Numbered from the stretch's first letter, positions 1 to 10,095 are shown. The stretch is 64,000 nucleotides of DNA from Micromonospora zamorensis (GCF_900090275.1 NZ_LT607755.1:1302001-1366000), one strand, 5' to 3'. Notes: generated from the letters alone by a model not told the origin. Translations and numbers: made by a program.

Positions 1-720
1 AGTGTCGGCAGCGTCCGCAACCTGGACCACCGGTCCATCTCGGCGGCAGTCGAGCGGCACCTGTCGCACCGCGTCGCCGGCATCGTGGTCATCGCGCCCG
101 TCGAGTCGGCCGGTGAGGCGCTGGAACGCCTGCCGAAGGATGTCCCGCTGGTCACGGTCGACGGTGACCCGAGCCGACCGGTGCCACTGGTGACTGTCGA
201 CCAGGTGGCGGGTGCCCGAGCGGCGACGCAACATCTGCTCGACGCGGGGCACCGCACCGTCTGGCACGTCTCGGGCCCGTCCGACTGGTTCGACAGCGTT
301 GGTCGGATCGACGGCTGGCGGGAGGCTCTGCTGGCCGCCGGGCTGGTTCCGCCACCGCTGATGCCGGGGGACTGGTCCGCGGCCTCGGGTTACCGGTGTG
401 GGCAGATGTTGGCGCGGATGCCGGAGGTCACCGCGGTCTTCACCGCCAACGACCATCTCGCGCTGGGCGTGCTGCGGGCGTTGCACGAGTTCGGCAAGCG
501 GGTGCCGGACGACATCAGCGTCGTCGGCTTCGACGACGTGCCCGAGGCGGCGTACTTCATTCCACCGCTGACCACCGTTCGCCCGGACTTCGACGCGGTG
601 GCGCGCGCGAGCCTGCAGATGCTGCTGAGCCAGATCGAGTCGGGCACCGGCGGGGCACTACGGCAGACCGTCGCCCCGACACTGGTCTCCCGCGAGAGCG
701 TCGCGCCACCGCGTCGCTGA
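1..720 (+). CDS. LacI-family sugar repressor, C-terminal part (5' cut by window edge)
   Basis: The reading frame is open from base 1 and gives 239 residues with no start codon inside, so the DNA-binding helix-turn-helix lies upstream of the window. What is visible is the periplasmic-binding-like effector domain: the stretch GIVVIAP, the VTVDGD and VTVDQVAGARAAT segments, the TANDHLALGVLRALHE segment and the family hallmark SVVGFDDVPEAAYFIPPLTT near the C-terminus. By family knowledge it represses sugar genes until a sugar binds. It sits just upstream of the GH27 and ChvE-type genes, both preceded by LacI-type palindromes, so it is their most likely regulator (inference). Confidence 0.93.
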   Translation, partial: SVGSVRNLDHRSISAAVERHLSHRVAGIVVIAPVESAGEALERLPKDVPLVTVDGDPSRPVPLVTVDQVAGARAATQHLLDAGHRTVWHVSGPSDWFDSVGRIDGWREALLAAGLVPPPLMPGDWSAASGYRCGQMLARMPEVTAVFTANDHLALGVLRALHEFGKRVPDDISVVGFDDVPEAAYFIPPLTTVRPDFDAVARASLQMLLSQIESGTGGALRQTVAPTLVSRESVAPPRR

Positions 721-799
721 CGCTCGTCCGTCGACGGACGCGGTTGGATTGCCGCAGAGCGCCCCTATCGATGCTCGGCAATGCATCGAGAGCAAGGTA

Positions 800-828
800 T
801 TGAACCTCATGAAATGTCGCCGTAACAT
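800..828 (+). promoter_or_regulatory. Promoter of the GH27 gene
   Basis: A -35 hexamer TTGAAC (800-805) is separated by 17 bp from a -10 hexamer TAACAT (823-828). The predicted start of transcription falls near 835, immediately before the LacI-type operator at 841-854, so a bound repressor would block initiation. Confidence 0.55.
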
Positions 829-840
829 GATGGGCGTCTC

Positions 841-854
841 TGTTAACGCTAACA
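841..854. promoter_or_regulatory. LacI-type operator upstream of GH27
   Basis: TGTTAACGCTAACA is a 14-bp near-palindrome (12 of 14 positions symmetric) with the central CG typical of LacI-family sites. It lies just downstream of the predicted promoter and matches the site at 2811-2824 in 12 of 14 positions. Confidence 0.65.
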
Positions 855-928
855 ATATTGGCGTCCAGCAATAGGCCCAGCGACCCAAGATCGTAGTCAG
901 GGGCGGGCGCCACCGACAAGGAGGCTCG

Positions 929-2575
929 ATGAACCGCATAACCCGAGGTCGTCGCTGGGGGAGCGTACTGGCGGCCGGAGTGCTGCTCGCCGGCGCTCTG
1001 GTCGGCCTGCGCGCCCCCGCAGCGCAGGCACTGGACAACGGGGTGGCGCGTACTCCCCCCATGGGTTGGAATTCGTGGAACTCGTTCGGCTGCAACATCA
1101 ACGAGGCGCTGATCCGGCAGACGGCCGATGCGATCGTCAGCAGCGGTATGCGGGACCTCGGCTACAACTACGTCGTGGTCGACGACTGCTGGTTCAACCC
1201 CAACCGGGACAGCTCCGGCAACATCCAGGGCGACCCCAGCCGGTTCCCCAGCGGGATGAAGGCGCTCGGCGACTACCTGCACGCCCGGAACCTGAAGTTC
1301 GGCCTGTACCAGGTGCCGGTCGACAAGACCTGCGCGCAGTACTTCGGCGCCTACCCCGGCGCGACCGGCAGCCGGGGCCACGAGGTGCAGGACGCGCGCC
1401 AGTTCGCCGCCTGGGGCGTCGACTTCCTCAAGTACGACTGGTGCTCGCCGGAGGGCAGCATCAACGACCAGGTGACCACCTTCGCCAAGATGCGTGACGC
1501 GCTGGCCGCGACCGGCCGACCGATCGTCTACAGCATCAACCCGAACAGCATCCACGCCAAGACCGGCCCGCAGCGCAACTGGGGCGACGTGGCGAACATG
1601 TGGCGAACCACCGAGGACATCACCAACGCGTGGGACACCGGTCAGAGCAACGGCTACCCGATGGGCATCCAGAACATCATCAACGTGACCGTCCCGCTGG
1701 CGTCCTACGCGAGGCCGGGTGGGTTCAACGACCCGGACATGATGGAGGTCGGCCGGGGTGGCATGAACGACACGGAGATGCGCAGCCACTTCGCGATGTG
1801 GGCGATCATGGCGTCTCCGCTGATCGCCGGGAACGACGTGCGGAACATGAACTCCGCGACGCAGACCATCCTCAAGAACGCCAACCTGATCGCGATCAAC
1901 CAGGACTCGCTCGGGTTGCAGGGGACGCAGGTGTCCTTCGACGGCACCCGTCGGGTGCTGGCCAAGCCCCTCGCCAACGGTGACGTCGCCGTCGCCCTGC
2001 TCAACCAGGGCGGCTCGACGACGACGATCTCGACCACGGCCGCGGCCGTCGGCAAGTCCGGCTCGTCGTTCACGCTGGTGGACGCGTGGACGGGTGGCAC
2101 CAGCTCCAGCAGCGGGACGATCAGTGCCAGCGTCCCCGCGCACGGCACCGTGGTGTTCCGGGTCAGCGGTGGTGGGACGACCACTCCGCCGCCGACCACG
2201 TCGGGCGCGTTCGCGAGCGCCGCCTCCGGCCGCTGCCTGGACGTTCCGCAGAGCAACACCACCAACGGCACCCAGCCGGTGATCTGGGACTGCAACGGCG
2301 CCGCCAACCAGAACTGGACCCTCAACGGGCAGACCCTCCAGGCTCTCGGCAAGTGCCTGGACGCACCCCTCAACGCCACTGCCGGCACCAAGGTGCAGAT
2401 CTGGGACTGCAACGGGGGAGCCAACCAGCGGTGGGCGATCAACGCCAACGGGACGATCAGCGGCGCCCAGTCCGGGCTCTGCCTGGACGTCAACAACAAC
2501 GCCACGGCCAACGGCACCACGGTGCTTCTCTGGACCTGCACCGGGGCGGCGAACCAGCGGTGGACGCGGCGATAG
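929..2575 (+). CDS. Secreted GH27 alpha-galactosidase with C-terminal CBM13
   Basis: A 548-residue secreted glycosidase that should release terminal alpha-galactose from oligosaccharides or galactomannan. A Sec signal peptide covers residues 1-34. The GH27 barrel spans about 38-325, with the substrate-binding pair DD in VVDDCW (85-86), the nucleophile Asp170 in LKYDWC and the acid/base Asp230 in WRTTEDIT. A beta-sandwich domain follows (about 330-412), then a Thr/Pro linker and a ricin-type beta-trefoil CBM13 (426-548) with repeated Q-x-W motifs. Where plant and animal enzymes have CEW, this one has NPNS (about 204-207). Related GH27 enzymes with CBM13 include beta-L-arabinopyranosidases; retention of both DD residues favours alpha-galactosidase. 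The RBS AAGGAGG supports the start. Confidence 0.9.
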   Translation: MNRITRGRRWGSVLAAGVLLAGALVGLRAPAAQALDNGVARTPPMGWNSWNSFGCNINEALIRQTADAIVSSGMRDLGYNYVVVDDCWFNPNRDSSGNIQGDPSRFPSGMKALGDYLHARNLKFGLYQVPVDKTCAQYFGAYPGATGSRGHEVQDARQFAAWGVDFLKYDWCSPEGSINDQVTTFAKMRDALAATGRPIVYSINPNSIHAKTGPQRNWGDVANMWRTTEDITNAWDTGQSNGYPMGIQNIINVTVPLASYARPGGFNDPDMMEVGRGGMNDTEMRSHFAMWAIMASPLIAGNDVRNMNSATQTILKNANLIAINQDSLGLQGTQVSFDGTRRVLAKPLANGDVAVALLNQGGSTTTISTTAAAVGKSGSSFTLVDAWTGGTSSSSGTISASVPAHGTVVFRVSGGGTTTPPPTTSGAFASAASGRCLDVPQSNTTNGTQPVIWDCNGAANQNWTLNGQTLQALGKCLDAPLNATAGTKVQIWDCNGGANQRWAINANGTISGAQSGLCLDVNNNATANGTTVLLWTCTGAANQRWTRR

Positions 2576-2633
2576 CCGATCGGGTCGGCCGACCGACCAG
2601 GTCGGGGCAACCCACCTGATCCTCGGAAGTGCC

Positions 2634-2669
2634 GGTGCCCGCTGACGACAGTCGTCGTCGGCGGGCACC
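2634..2669 (+). terminator. Terminator after GH27
   Basis: A 16-bp stem (2634-2649 with 2654-2669, one T-G wobble) closes a 4-nt AGTC loop, 58 bp after the GH27 stop. No U-tract follows, as is common in high-GC actinobacteria. Confidence 0.75.
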
Positions 2670-2810
2670 GCTCTGTGCGGGGTCGCGCCGATGACGGTGA
2701 GTCGTCGCGTCAACCACTTCCCGCTGACCGACCGCATGACTACGCTCGCCTGGATGCTCCGTTACGAGACCGTGACACCGGTATTTCGGCTCTGGTGTTG
2801 ACGTGAACTT

Positions 2811-2824
2811 TGTGAGCGCTAACA
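2811..2824. promoter_or_regulatory. LacI-type operator upstream of chvE-like gene
   Basis: TGTGAGCGCTAACA is a near-palindrome (12 of 14 symmetric) nearly the same as the site at 841-854. It lies 60 bp before the GTG start of the binding-protein gene and directly after a TTGACG -35 element, a repressing position. Confidence 0.65.
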
Positions 2825-2883
2825 CTACCCGAAAGATGACAGTTGGCCCCGGCAGTCGCGGGGAGTCCAGAGAGGAGAAGCCC

Positions 2884-4026
2884 GTGGGCAGGAAATTCCT
2901 GGTTGCTCTGGGCAGCGCGGCACTGGCGCTGAGCCTGGCGGCGTGCAGTGGCGAGGGTGCGGGCAGTAACGGCAGCAGCGGGGGTGACAAGCCCAGCGAC
3001 CTGACCATCGGCGTGTCCATGCCGACCCAGACCTCGGAGCGGTGGATCGCCGACGGCAACGCGGTGAAGTCGAAGCTTGAGGCCAAGGGCTACAAGGTCG
3101 ACCTCCAGTACGCCGGTGACGACATCCCCACGCAGTCGCAGCAGGTCGACCAGATGATCACCCGCGGCGCGGACGTTCTGGTCATCGCGGCGATCGACGG
3201 CACCGCGCTCAGCAGCCAGTTGCAGGCCGCCGCGTCCGCGAAGATCCCGGTCATCTCCTACGACCGGCTGATCCGCGGCAGCAAGGACGTCGACTTCTAC
3301 GTCAGCTTCGACAACTACAAGGTTGGCGTCGCCCAGGGCACCGCACTGCTCGTCGGCCTCGGCCTGCTGAACAAGGACGGCTCGAAGGGCACGGCCAAGG
3401 GGCCGCTGAACGTCGAGCTCTTCGCCGGGTCGCTGGATGACAACAACACCCAGTACTTCTTCGGTGGAGCGATGGACACGCTGAAGCCGTTCATCGAGAA
3501 CGGCACGCTGATCGTCAAGTCCAAGCAGACCACCCCCGAGCAGGTCGCCATCCTGCGCTGGCAGCAGGAGACCGCGCAGAAGCGGATGGAGAACCTGCTC
3601 ACCTCCAGCTACAACGACGGCTCGAAGGTCGACGGGGTGCTGTCGCCGTACGACGGCATCTCCCGCGGCATCATCACCGCCCTGCAGAACGCCGGCTACG
3701 GCAGCGGCGCGAAGAAGCTCCCGGTGGTGACCGGCCAGGACGCGGAGATCGCCTCGATCAAGCTGATCAACGACGGCGTGCAGAGCTCCACGGTCTTCAA
3801 GGACACCCGCCTGCTGGCCGACCAGGCCGTCAACGCCGCCGAGGCGTTCCTGCAGAAGAAGCAGCCGCAGGCCAACGACTCGGAGACGTACAACAACGGT
3901 GTCAAGGTCGTCCCGGCGTACCTGCTGCCGATCGCGACCGTCTACAAGGACGACATCAAGGCGACCCTGATCGACTCCGGCTACTGGACGGCGGAAGAGG
4001 TCGCCGCCGGTCAGGCCAAGAAGTAA
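2884..4026 (+). CDS. chvE: ChvE-type monosaccharide-binding lipoprotein (importer 1)
   Basis: A 380-residue extracytoplasmic sugar-binding protein for an ABC importer. The lipobox LAAC places the lipidated Cys at residue 21, so it is anchored on the outer face of the membrane. The body is a type I periplasmic-binding fold with IGVSMPTQTSERW at the N-lobe, YDRLI and the FAGSLDDNN and DGVLSPYDG segments typical of the ChvE multiple-monosaccharide group. I chose GTG 2884 because AGAGAGGAG precedes it and the lipoprotein signal starts there. It is followed by a 15-bp hairpin, then the ATPase and permease genes. The ligand is unknown; linkage to GH27 suggests galactose or a related sugar (inference). 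Confidence 0.9.
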   Translation: MGRKFLVALGSAALALSLAACSGEGAGSNGSSGGDKPSDLTIGVSMPTQTSERWIADGNAVKSKLEAKGYKVDLQYAGDDIPTQSQQVDQMITRGADVLVIAAIDGTALSSQLQAAASAKIPVISYDRLIRGSKDVDFYVSFDNYKVGVAQGTALLVGLGLLNKDGSKGTAKGPLNVELFAGSLDDNNTQYFFGGAMDTLKPFIENGTLIVKSKQTTPEQVAILRWQQETAQKRMENLLTSSYNDGSKVDGVLSPYDGISRGIITALQNAGYGSGAKKLPVVTGQDAEIASIKLINDGVQSSTVFKDTRLLADQAVNAAEAFLQKKQPQANDSETYNNGVKVVPAYLLPIATVYKDDIKATLIDSGYWTAEEVAAGQAKK

Positions 4027-4032
4027 GCCACC

Positions 4033-4065
4033 CGTCGGGCCCGGCGATCATCGCCGGGCCCGACG
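4033..4065 (+). terminator. Hairpin between binding-protein and ATPase genes
   Basis: A perfect 15-bp stem (4033-4047 with 4051-4065) with a TCA loop lies between the stop of the chvE-like gene and the next start 40 bp later. All three genes belong to one transporter, so it is more likely a partial terminator or mRNA-stabilising element that gives excess binding protein than a full stop. Confidence 0.7.
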
Positions 4066-4105
4066 CTGTGGTGTACCGCGTCCGACCTGACAGAGGACAG
4101 TGACC

Positions 4106-5640
<1,535 letters not shown>

Positions 5641-5644
<4 letters not shown>

Positions 5645-6891
5645 CCAGCATCAAGACCCCTTCGACGGAGCGCCCGACGCCCCCGGACAGCACACCCGCC
5701 GCCGCCCTGCACAGCGGGACGAGCGACCTGCGGGCGCTGGTGTTGAACAACCTGCGGCAGAGCGGGATCTACGTCGCGCTGGTCGTCATCGTCGGGCTCT
5801 TCGCGATCCTGACCGACGGGGTGCTGCTGAGCCCGGGCAACATCACGAACATCGTTCTCCAGTACTCGTACATCCTGGTGCTGGCGATCGGGATGGTCAT
5901 CCTGATCATCGGCGGGCACATCGACCTGTCGGTCGGGTCGGTCGTCGCGCTGACCGGAGCGGTGTCCGCCGTCCTGGTGATCCAACAGGGCTATCCCTGG
6001 TGGGTGGGCGTCCTCGCCGCGCTCGCCGTCGGTGTCGCGGTCGGTGCCTGGCACGGCTTCTGGGTGGCGTACGCGGGCATCCCGGCCTTCATCGTGACCC
6101 TGGCCGGCATGCTGCTGTTCCGGGGCCTCACCCTGCGGGTGCTCGACAACATCTCGCTGTCGCCGTTCCCGTCGGAATATCAGCAGGTCGCGGCGGGCTT
6201 CCTCAACGGCCTGCTCGGCGGGAACGGTTTTGACGCTTTCACGCTGCTGATCGGTGCCGTCGCGGTGGCCGGTTACGCGGTGAGCGGCTTCCGCACCCGC
6301 GTGGCGCGGATCCGCTACCAGCAGCCCGTCGAGTCGTTCCCGCTGTTCGTCGCCCGGGTCGTCGTGGTCGGCGCGGTCATCATGTACTTCGCCTGGCAGC
6401 TGGCGCACGCCCGTGGCCTGCCGATCGTGCTGATCATCCTCGCGGTCCTCGTGCTGGTCTACGGCCTGCTCACCCGGCGTACCGTCTTCGGCCGCCAGGT
6501 CTACGCGATCGGCGGCAACCTGTCGGCGGCGGCGCTGTCCGGCGTGAAGGTCCGGACCGTCAACTTCTGGATGTTCGTCAACATGGGCTTCCTGGCCGCG
6601 GTGGCCGGCGTCATCTACTCGTCGCGGTCGAACGGCGCCCAGCCCGCCGCCGGCAACATGTTCGAGCTGGACGCGATCGCCGCGGCCTTCATCGGCGGTG
6701 CGGCGGTCACCGGTGGTGTCGGCACCGTCGTGGGCGCGATGGTCGGTGGTCTGATCATGGCGGTGATGAGCAACGGCATGCAGCTGATGGGTATCGACCA
6801 GTCGACCCAGTCGGTGGTGAAGGGTCTCGTCCTGCTCGTCGCCGTCGCCTTCGACGTCTACAACAAGCGCCGGGCCGGCACGGCCCGCTGA
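5641..6891 (+). CDS. mmsB: Multiple-monosaccharide ABC importer permease (importer 1)
   Basis: A 416-residue polytopic membrane protein of the RbsC/XylH/MmsB family. The segment [18 protein letters not shown] and the later [15 protein letters not shown] are the conserved core motifs; YAIGGN and [16 protein letters not shown] mark the C-terminal half. About ten membrane helices are apparent, with a 33-residue hydrophilic N-terminal tail. It forms the membrane channel for the upstream ATPase, overlapping it by 4 bp. A terminator hairpin follows at 6910-6943. The paralogue at 40526-41824 belongs to importer 2. Confidence 0.93.
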
Positions 6892-6909
6892 CGTCGCAAC
6901 AGCACGACA

Positions 6910-6943
6910 GTGGCCCCTGCCCGCCTCCGCGGACAGGGGCCAC
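6910..6943 (+). terminator. Terminator of sugar importer 1
   Basis: The stem pairs 6910-6919 with 6934-6943 and, after one mismatch, 6921-6924 with 6929-6932 around a CTCC loop. It lies 18 bp after the permease stop. Confidence 0.8.
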
Positions 6944-7071
6944 GCGTCAATGGGTGGTCGGTAGGCACACCGTGCCCGCCTCGGCCCCGCGCCGGCGCCC
7001 GGCACGCTGGTTGAGGGCTTCCCGCGCCGATGCCTGAGCCGCCCCGCGGGGTGCACCCCATCTGTCGGTGG

Positions 7072-7111
7072 TCCTGTAGAGCTGCCCCATATCCGGGGCA
7101 GCTCGACAGGA
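7072..7111. terminator. Long hairpin, possible bidirectional terminator
   Basis: Arms 7072-7088 and 7095-7111 form a 17-bp stem with a single A/G mismatch (7078/7105) and a 6-nt ATATCC loop. It is the middle of three hairpins between convergent genes and could stop transcription from either side. Confidence 0.6.
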
Positions 7112-7175
7112 GCCGGACACACCCAGGGCCTGCCAGGGAGGCGACACCGAAGCGCCGCAGGGCCGGGCGCGAGAC

Positions 7176-7209
7176 GATCCCGCTGCGCCGCGGACGACGC
7201 AGCGGGATC
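7176..7209 (-). terminator. Terminator of the metallophosphoesterase gene
   Basis: A perfect 12-bp stem, 7176-7187 with 7198-7209, with a 10-nt loop lies 7 bp beyond the minus-strand stop codon at 7216-7218. Confidence 0.75.
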
Positions 7210-7215
7210 ACGCGG

Positions 7216-8592
7216 TCAGTGGCAGTTGCCGGTGCCGCTGTCGTTGTAGGTCTGCCCGGCCACCGGCACGAACTGCCAGTCGTAGCTGCCGGAGTGCAGG
7301 GTGAACTTCAGGACACCCCACGCCGAGCTGTTGCGCGCCTCGCTGTTGGGCTGGATGGTGCCGAAGCCGTAGTGGCTCGCACCGCCCATCCCGGCGACGA
7401 AGCTGCGCATGCCCCGGCTGGCGTCCGCGCCGCCGGAGGGGTTCATCGGCGCGAACCGTTCGTACACGTGGTTGTGCCCCCACACCACGACGTCGGCGTT
7501 GTGGTCGTAGAGCGCCTGGTACAGCGGACGCGTCGACGTCGACGGCGCGTGGTTGGAGCTGGACGTGAACAGCGGGTGGTGCCAGTACGCGAGCGTGCAC
7601 GGCTTGCTGCTGGCGGTCAGGTCCGCGCGCAGCCACTGCTCCTGGGTCGAGCCGGCCGACATGCTGATGTTCGAGTTGAGCGACACGATGTGCCAGTTGC
7701 CGAGGTCGAACGAGTAGTAGCCGCGGCCGCTCGGGCCGGCGGACGTACCGAAGTAGTTGTAGTAGCCGGTCGCTCCCGAGGTGTTGTAGTCGTGGTTGCC
7801 CGGCGACGGGCGGGTGCGCGTCTTGTGTCGACCCCAGGTGGGCTCGTAGTAGCTGCTGAACTGCGACGCGGTGCCGCTGTCGTAGACGTTGTCGCCGGTG
7901 GTGAAGACCGTCCCCGGGATGTTGTCGAGCAACGTCGCGGTGGCGCTGTCGCCGGAACCCGAGTCCGCGATGTCGCCGGCGCCGACGAGCACCGGGTCCC
8001 CGGACGGGGGCGGCGTGGTCCCGGTGGTGACCACCAGCTGCGGGGCGTCGGCCCCGCTCTCGCGGGTGTCGTAGTAGGCGCCGTCGCCGCTGGAGGAGGT
8101 CGCACCGAAGCTGTATGTGCCGTTGCCGGTGACCGCCGCCGTGACGTCGACCTCGTACCAGGTGTTGCCGCTGACCGCGCCGACCGTGCCGAGCGTGGCC
8201 CCGTCGATGGTCGGCTGATTGTTCCAGGTGGTGCCGGTCTCGGACCACGTCGTGTTGGACATGCGGCGGAACGTGCCACCGGCGTCGCTGCCGCTGTTGC
8301 CACTGATCGTGCGCAGTCGCAGCTTGGCGCCGGTCACCGTGCCGCTGACGCCGCTCACCGTGAAGCGCAGGAACGAGCGCCGCACCGGCGAGTTGTCGAC
8401 CACGATCTGCGTTGACGTGCCGTAGCTGGTGGAGGCCGTGTCGCTCTGGACGTAGGTGTCGGCGACCGGCGTGAACGTCACGCTGGCCGCCGACGCCGCG
8501 ACCGAGCCGGTGAGGACGACGGCGGCGCTGGCGACGACGAGCACCGCGGCCGTTGCCAGCGTCAGCGGTGGGCGGGCGAATCGAATGTCCAT
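7216..8592 (-). CDS. Secreted metallophosphoesterase with DNRLRE/CBM96-like domain
   Basis: A 458-residue secreted phosphatase. A signal peptide spans about 1-37. Residues 38-188 form a DNRLRE (CBM96-like) beta domain, starting with VTFTPVADTYVQS. The calcineurin-like phosphoesterase domain runs from about 200 with all metal motifs: GDIAD (206-210), GDNVYDSG (233-240), PGNHDY (264-269), HHP, and GHNHVYERF. This fits purple-acid-phosphatase-like enzymes that release phosphate outside the cell. I place the start at 8592, after AGAAGGGG; the reading frame is open further upstream but without an RBS. PHO-box-like repeats upstream suggest phosphate control (inference). Confidence 0.88.
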   Translation of the reverse strand: MDIRFARPPLTLATAAVLVVASAAVVLTGSVAASAASVTFTPVADTYVQSDTASTSYGTSTQIVVDNSPVRRSFLRFTVSGVSGTVTGAKLRLRTISGNSGSDAGGTFRRMSNTTWSETGTTWNNQPTIDGATLGTVGAVSGNTWYEVDVTAAVTGNGTYSFGATSSSGDGAYYDTRESGADAPQLVVTTGTTPPPSGDPVLVGAGDIADSGSGDSATATLLDNIPGTVFTTGDNVYDSGTASQFSSYYEPTWGRHKTRTRPSPGNHDYNTSGATGYYNYFGTSAGPSGRGYYSFDLGNWHIVSLNSNISMSAGSTQEQWLRADLTASSKPCTLAYWHHPLFTSSSNHAPSTSTRPLYQALYDHNADVVVWGHNHVYERFAPMNPSGGADASRGMRSFVAGMGGASHYGFGTIQPNSEARNSSAWGVLKFTLHSGSYDWQFVPVAGQTYNDSGTGNCH

Positions 8593-8641
8593 CCAGGACC
8601 CCTTCTCTGCGGGTGGAGAGCGCAAGGAATGTAGGAAGGCC

Positions 8642-8671
8642 GATGAACCGACGCACTGCCGCCAGATGAAC
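8642..8671 (-). promoter_or_regulatory. Pair of GTTCATC elements toward the phosphatase gene
   Basis: Two GTTCATC heptamers on the minus strand (8665-8671 and 8642-8648) are 23 bp apart, close to two 11-bp PHO-box periods. They lie 50-80 bp upstream of the metallophosphoesterase start. The spacing is one base off the ideal, so this is weaker than the site at 8701-8722. Confidence 0.35.
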
Positions 8672-8700
8672 AGTACGCTCAAACAGCGAAACTTCTCGAT

Positions 8701-8722
8701 GTTCGTCACCTGTTCATCCGTC
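8701..8722 (+). promoter_or_regulatory. PHO-box-like 11-bp direct repeat
   Basis: GTTCGTCACCT is followed directly by GTTCATCCGTC, two 11-bp repeats built on GTTCxTC. In Streptomyces, PhoP binds 11-bp direct repeats of the GTTCACC type. The repeat lies between the divergent phosphatase and MFS genes. Confidence 0.45.
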
Positions 8723-8814
8723 GCATGTCTGCGTGACGCCCACAGTCCCTTGCGGCCCCTCCGACCCGGTCGCCACGATGGCTGACCGTCAGTCGTCGAC
8801 CCGAGGAGATGCTC

Positions 8815-10095
8815 GTGTACCTGTCGACCGTCTCCCGGCCGGCCGCCGAGGAACCCGGACCCGGACCACGGCGCCGGCGGTTCGCGTTGGTCAGCGGCAA
8901 CGTCGTCGCACTCGGCACGGTCAGCCTGATCACCGACATCTCGGCCGAGATGGTGGCCGCCGTCCTACCCCTCTATCTGGTGCTGGGCCTGCAACTCAGC
9001 CCGGTGGCCTTCGGCGTGCTCGACGGCGTCCACACCGGCGCCACCGCCCTGCTGCGGGTCGTCGGTGGCTTCGCCGCCGACCGGTTCCGGCGGCGCAAGC
9101 TGATCGCCGGCATCGGCTACACGCTCTCGGCGGTCGCGAAGCTCGGTCTGCTGCTCGCCGGCCGGTCGATACCGGCGATCGGCGCCGTCATCGCCGTCGA
9201 CCGGCTCGGTAAGGGTGTACGCAGCGCCCCGCGCGACGCGCTGATCACGCTCTCCAGCCCACCCGAGGCGCTGGGTCGGGCGTTCGGGGTGCACCGGGCG
9301 ATGGACAGCTTCGGGGCGTTCCTCGGGCCGCTCGCCGCGTTCGCGGTCCTGCTGCTCGTCGGGCAGTCCTACGACGCGGTCTTCGTCACCAGCTTCTGCG
9401 TCGCCGCCCTGGCCGTGGTCGTGCTCGTGCTCTTCGTCCGCGAGCGTCCGGCCGGTGAGCCGACGGAGCAGCCGAGCGACCCGACGGTCTCCGTGCGCGA
9501 GGTGTTCGGTCTGCTGCGTAGCGGACCCGCCCGCCGACTGGTGCTGGCCGCCGCGATGCTCGGGTTGGCCACCATCGGCGACGGCTTCGTCTACCTGTTG
9601 CTGCAACGCCGGGAGGACCTCGGTCTGCGTTGGTTTCCACTGCTCGCGGTGGGGACCAGCCTGGCCTACCTGCTGCTCGCCGCCCCGCTCGGCGTACTCG
9701 CCGACCGGATCGGCCGCCTGCCCGTGGTGATCGGCGGCTACACCGCCCTCGGCGCGACGTACCTGCTGCTGGCCGGTCCGGTCGACGGTTGGCCCCTGAT
9801 CGCGCTGACGCTGGCCCTGTACGGCGCGTTCTACGCGGCCACCGACGGCGTGCTCATCGCGCTCGCCGGCCCGGTGCTGCCGGCGCGGCTGCGGACCACC
9901 GGTATCGCGCTCGTGCAGACCGGGCAGGCCCTGGCGTACCTCGTCTCCTCCGTCCTGTTCGGTCTCGCCTGGCAGGCGTGGGGACCGGAGAACGCGATCC
10001 GCGCGGCGGCCGTCGCCGTCGCCGGGGTCCTGGTCGGCACGCTCCTCCTGCTGGCCTCCCCGTCCCGCCTGATCACCCGGAAGGTGCCCCGATGA
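8815..10095 (+). CDS. MFS transporter
   Basis: A 426-residue major facilitator with about 12 membrane helices. Early helices include LITDISAEMVAAVLPLYLVL, followed by the loop ADRFRRRKLIAGIGY (an MFS motif-A-like GxxxDRxxRR loop) and DRLGKGVRSAPRDALI, which is typical of a group of DNA-linked MFS proteins of unknown substrate. The second half repeats the loop as ADRIGRLPVVIGGY. GTG 8815 is preferred because GAGGAG at 8803-8808 is correctly spaced from it; the ATG at 8809 directly abuts the RBS. Its stop overlaps the next gene in ATGA, so the two form an operon. The substrate cannot be read from sequence. Confidence 0.87.
   Translation: MYLSTVSRPAAEEPGPGPRRRRFALVSGNVVALGTVSLITDISAEMVAAVLPLYLVLGLQLSPVAFGVLDGVHTGATALLRVVGGFAADRFRRRKLIAGIGYTLSAVAKLGLLLAGRSIPAIGAVIAVDRLGKGVRSAPRDALITLSSPPEALGRAFGVHRAMDSFGAFLGPLAAFAVLLLVGQSYDAVFVTSFCVAALAVVVLVLFVRERPAGEPTEQPSDPTVSVREVFGLLRSGPARRLVLAAAMLGLATIGDGFVYLLLQRREDLGLRWFPLLAVGTSLAYLLLAAPLGVLADRIGRLPVVIGGYTALGATYLLLAGPVDGWPLIALTLALYGAFYAATDGVLIALAGPVLPARLRTTGIALVQTGQALAYLVSSVLFGLAWQAWGPENAIRAAAVAVAGVLVGTLLLLASPSRLITRKVPR

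Larger units (their letters stand above)
2576..2883 (+). other. Intergenic region: terminator, promoter and operator
   Basis: This 308-bp gap contains the GH27 terminator hairpin (2634-2669), a -35-like TTGACG at 2798-2803 and a LacI-type operator at 2811-2824 overlapping the expected -10 position. No gene is seen. A longer reading frame from 2803 would place the operator inside the coding sequence and is not preferred. Confidence 0.6.
6892..7215. other. Convergent intergenic region with three hairpins
   Basis: This 324-bp gap between convergent genes holds three strong inverted repeats: 6910-6943 (importer terminator), 7072-7111 (17-bp stem with one mismatch) and 7176-7209 (12-bp perfect stem). 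No coding sequence with a plausible RBS is seen. Confidence 0.6.

Noticed and set aside
557..2737. A 726-codon minus-strand open frame opposite the GH27 gene
   Set aside because: It is the GC-bias shadow of a clear secreted glycosidase; its product is low complexity and has no family motif.
2803..2883. N-terminal extension of the importer-1 binding protein
   Set aside because: It would put the LacI-type operator inside the gene and push the lipoprotein signal 27 residues inward; GTG 2884 has a good RBS.
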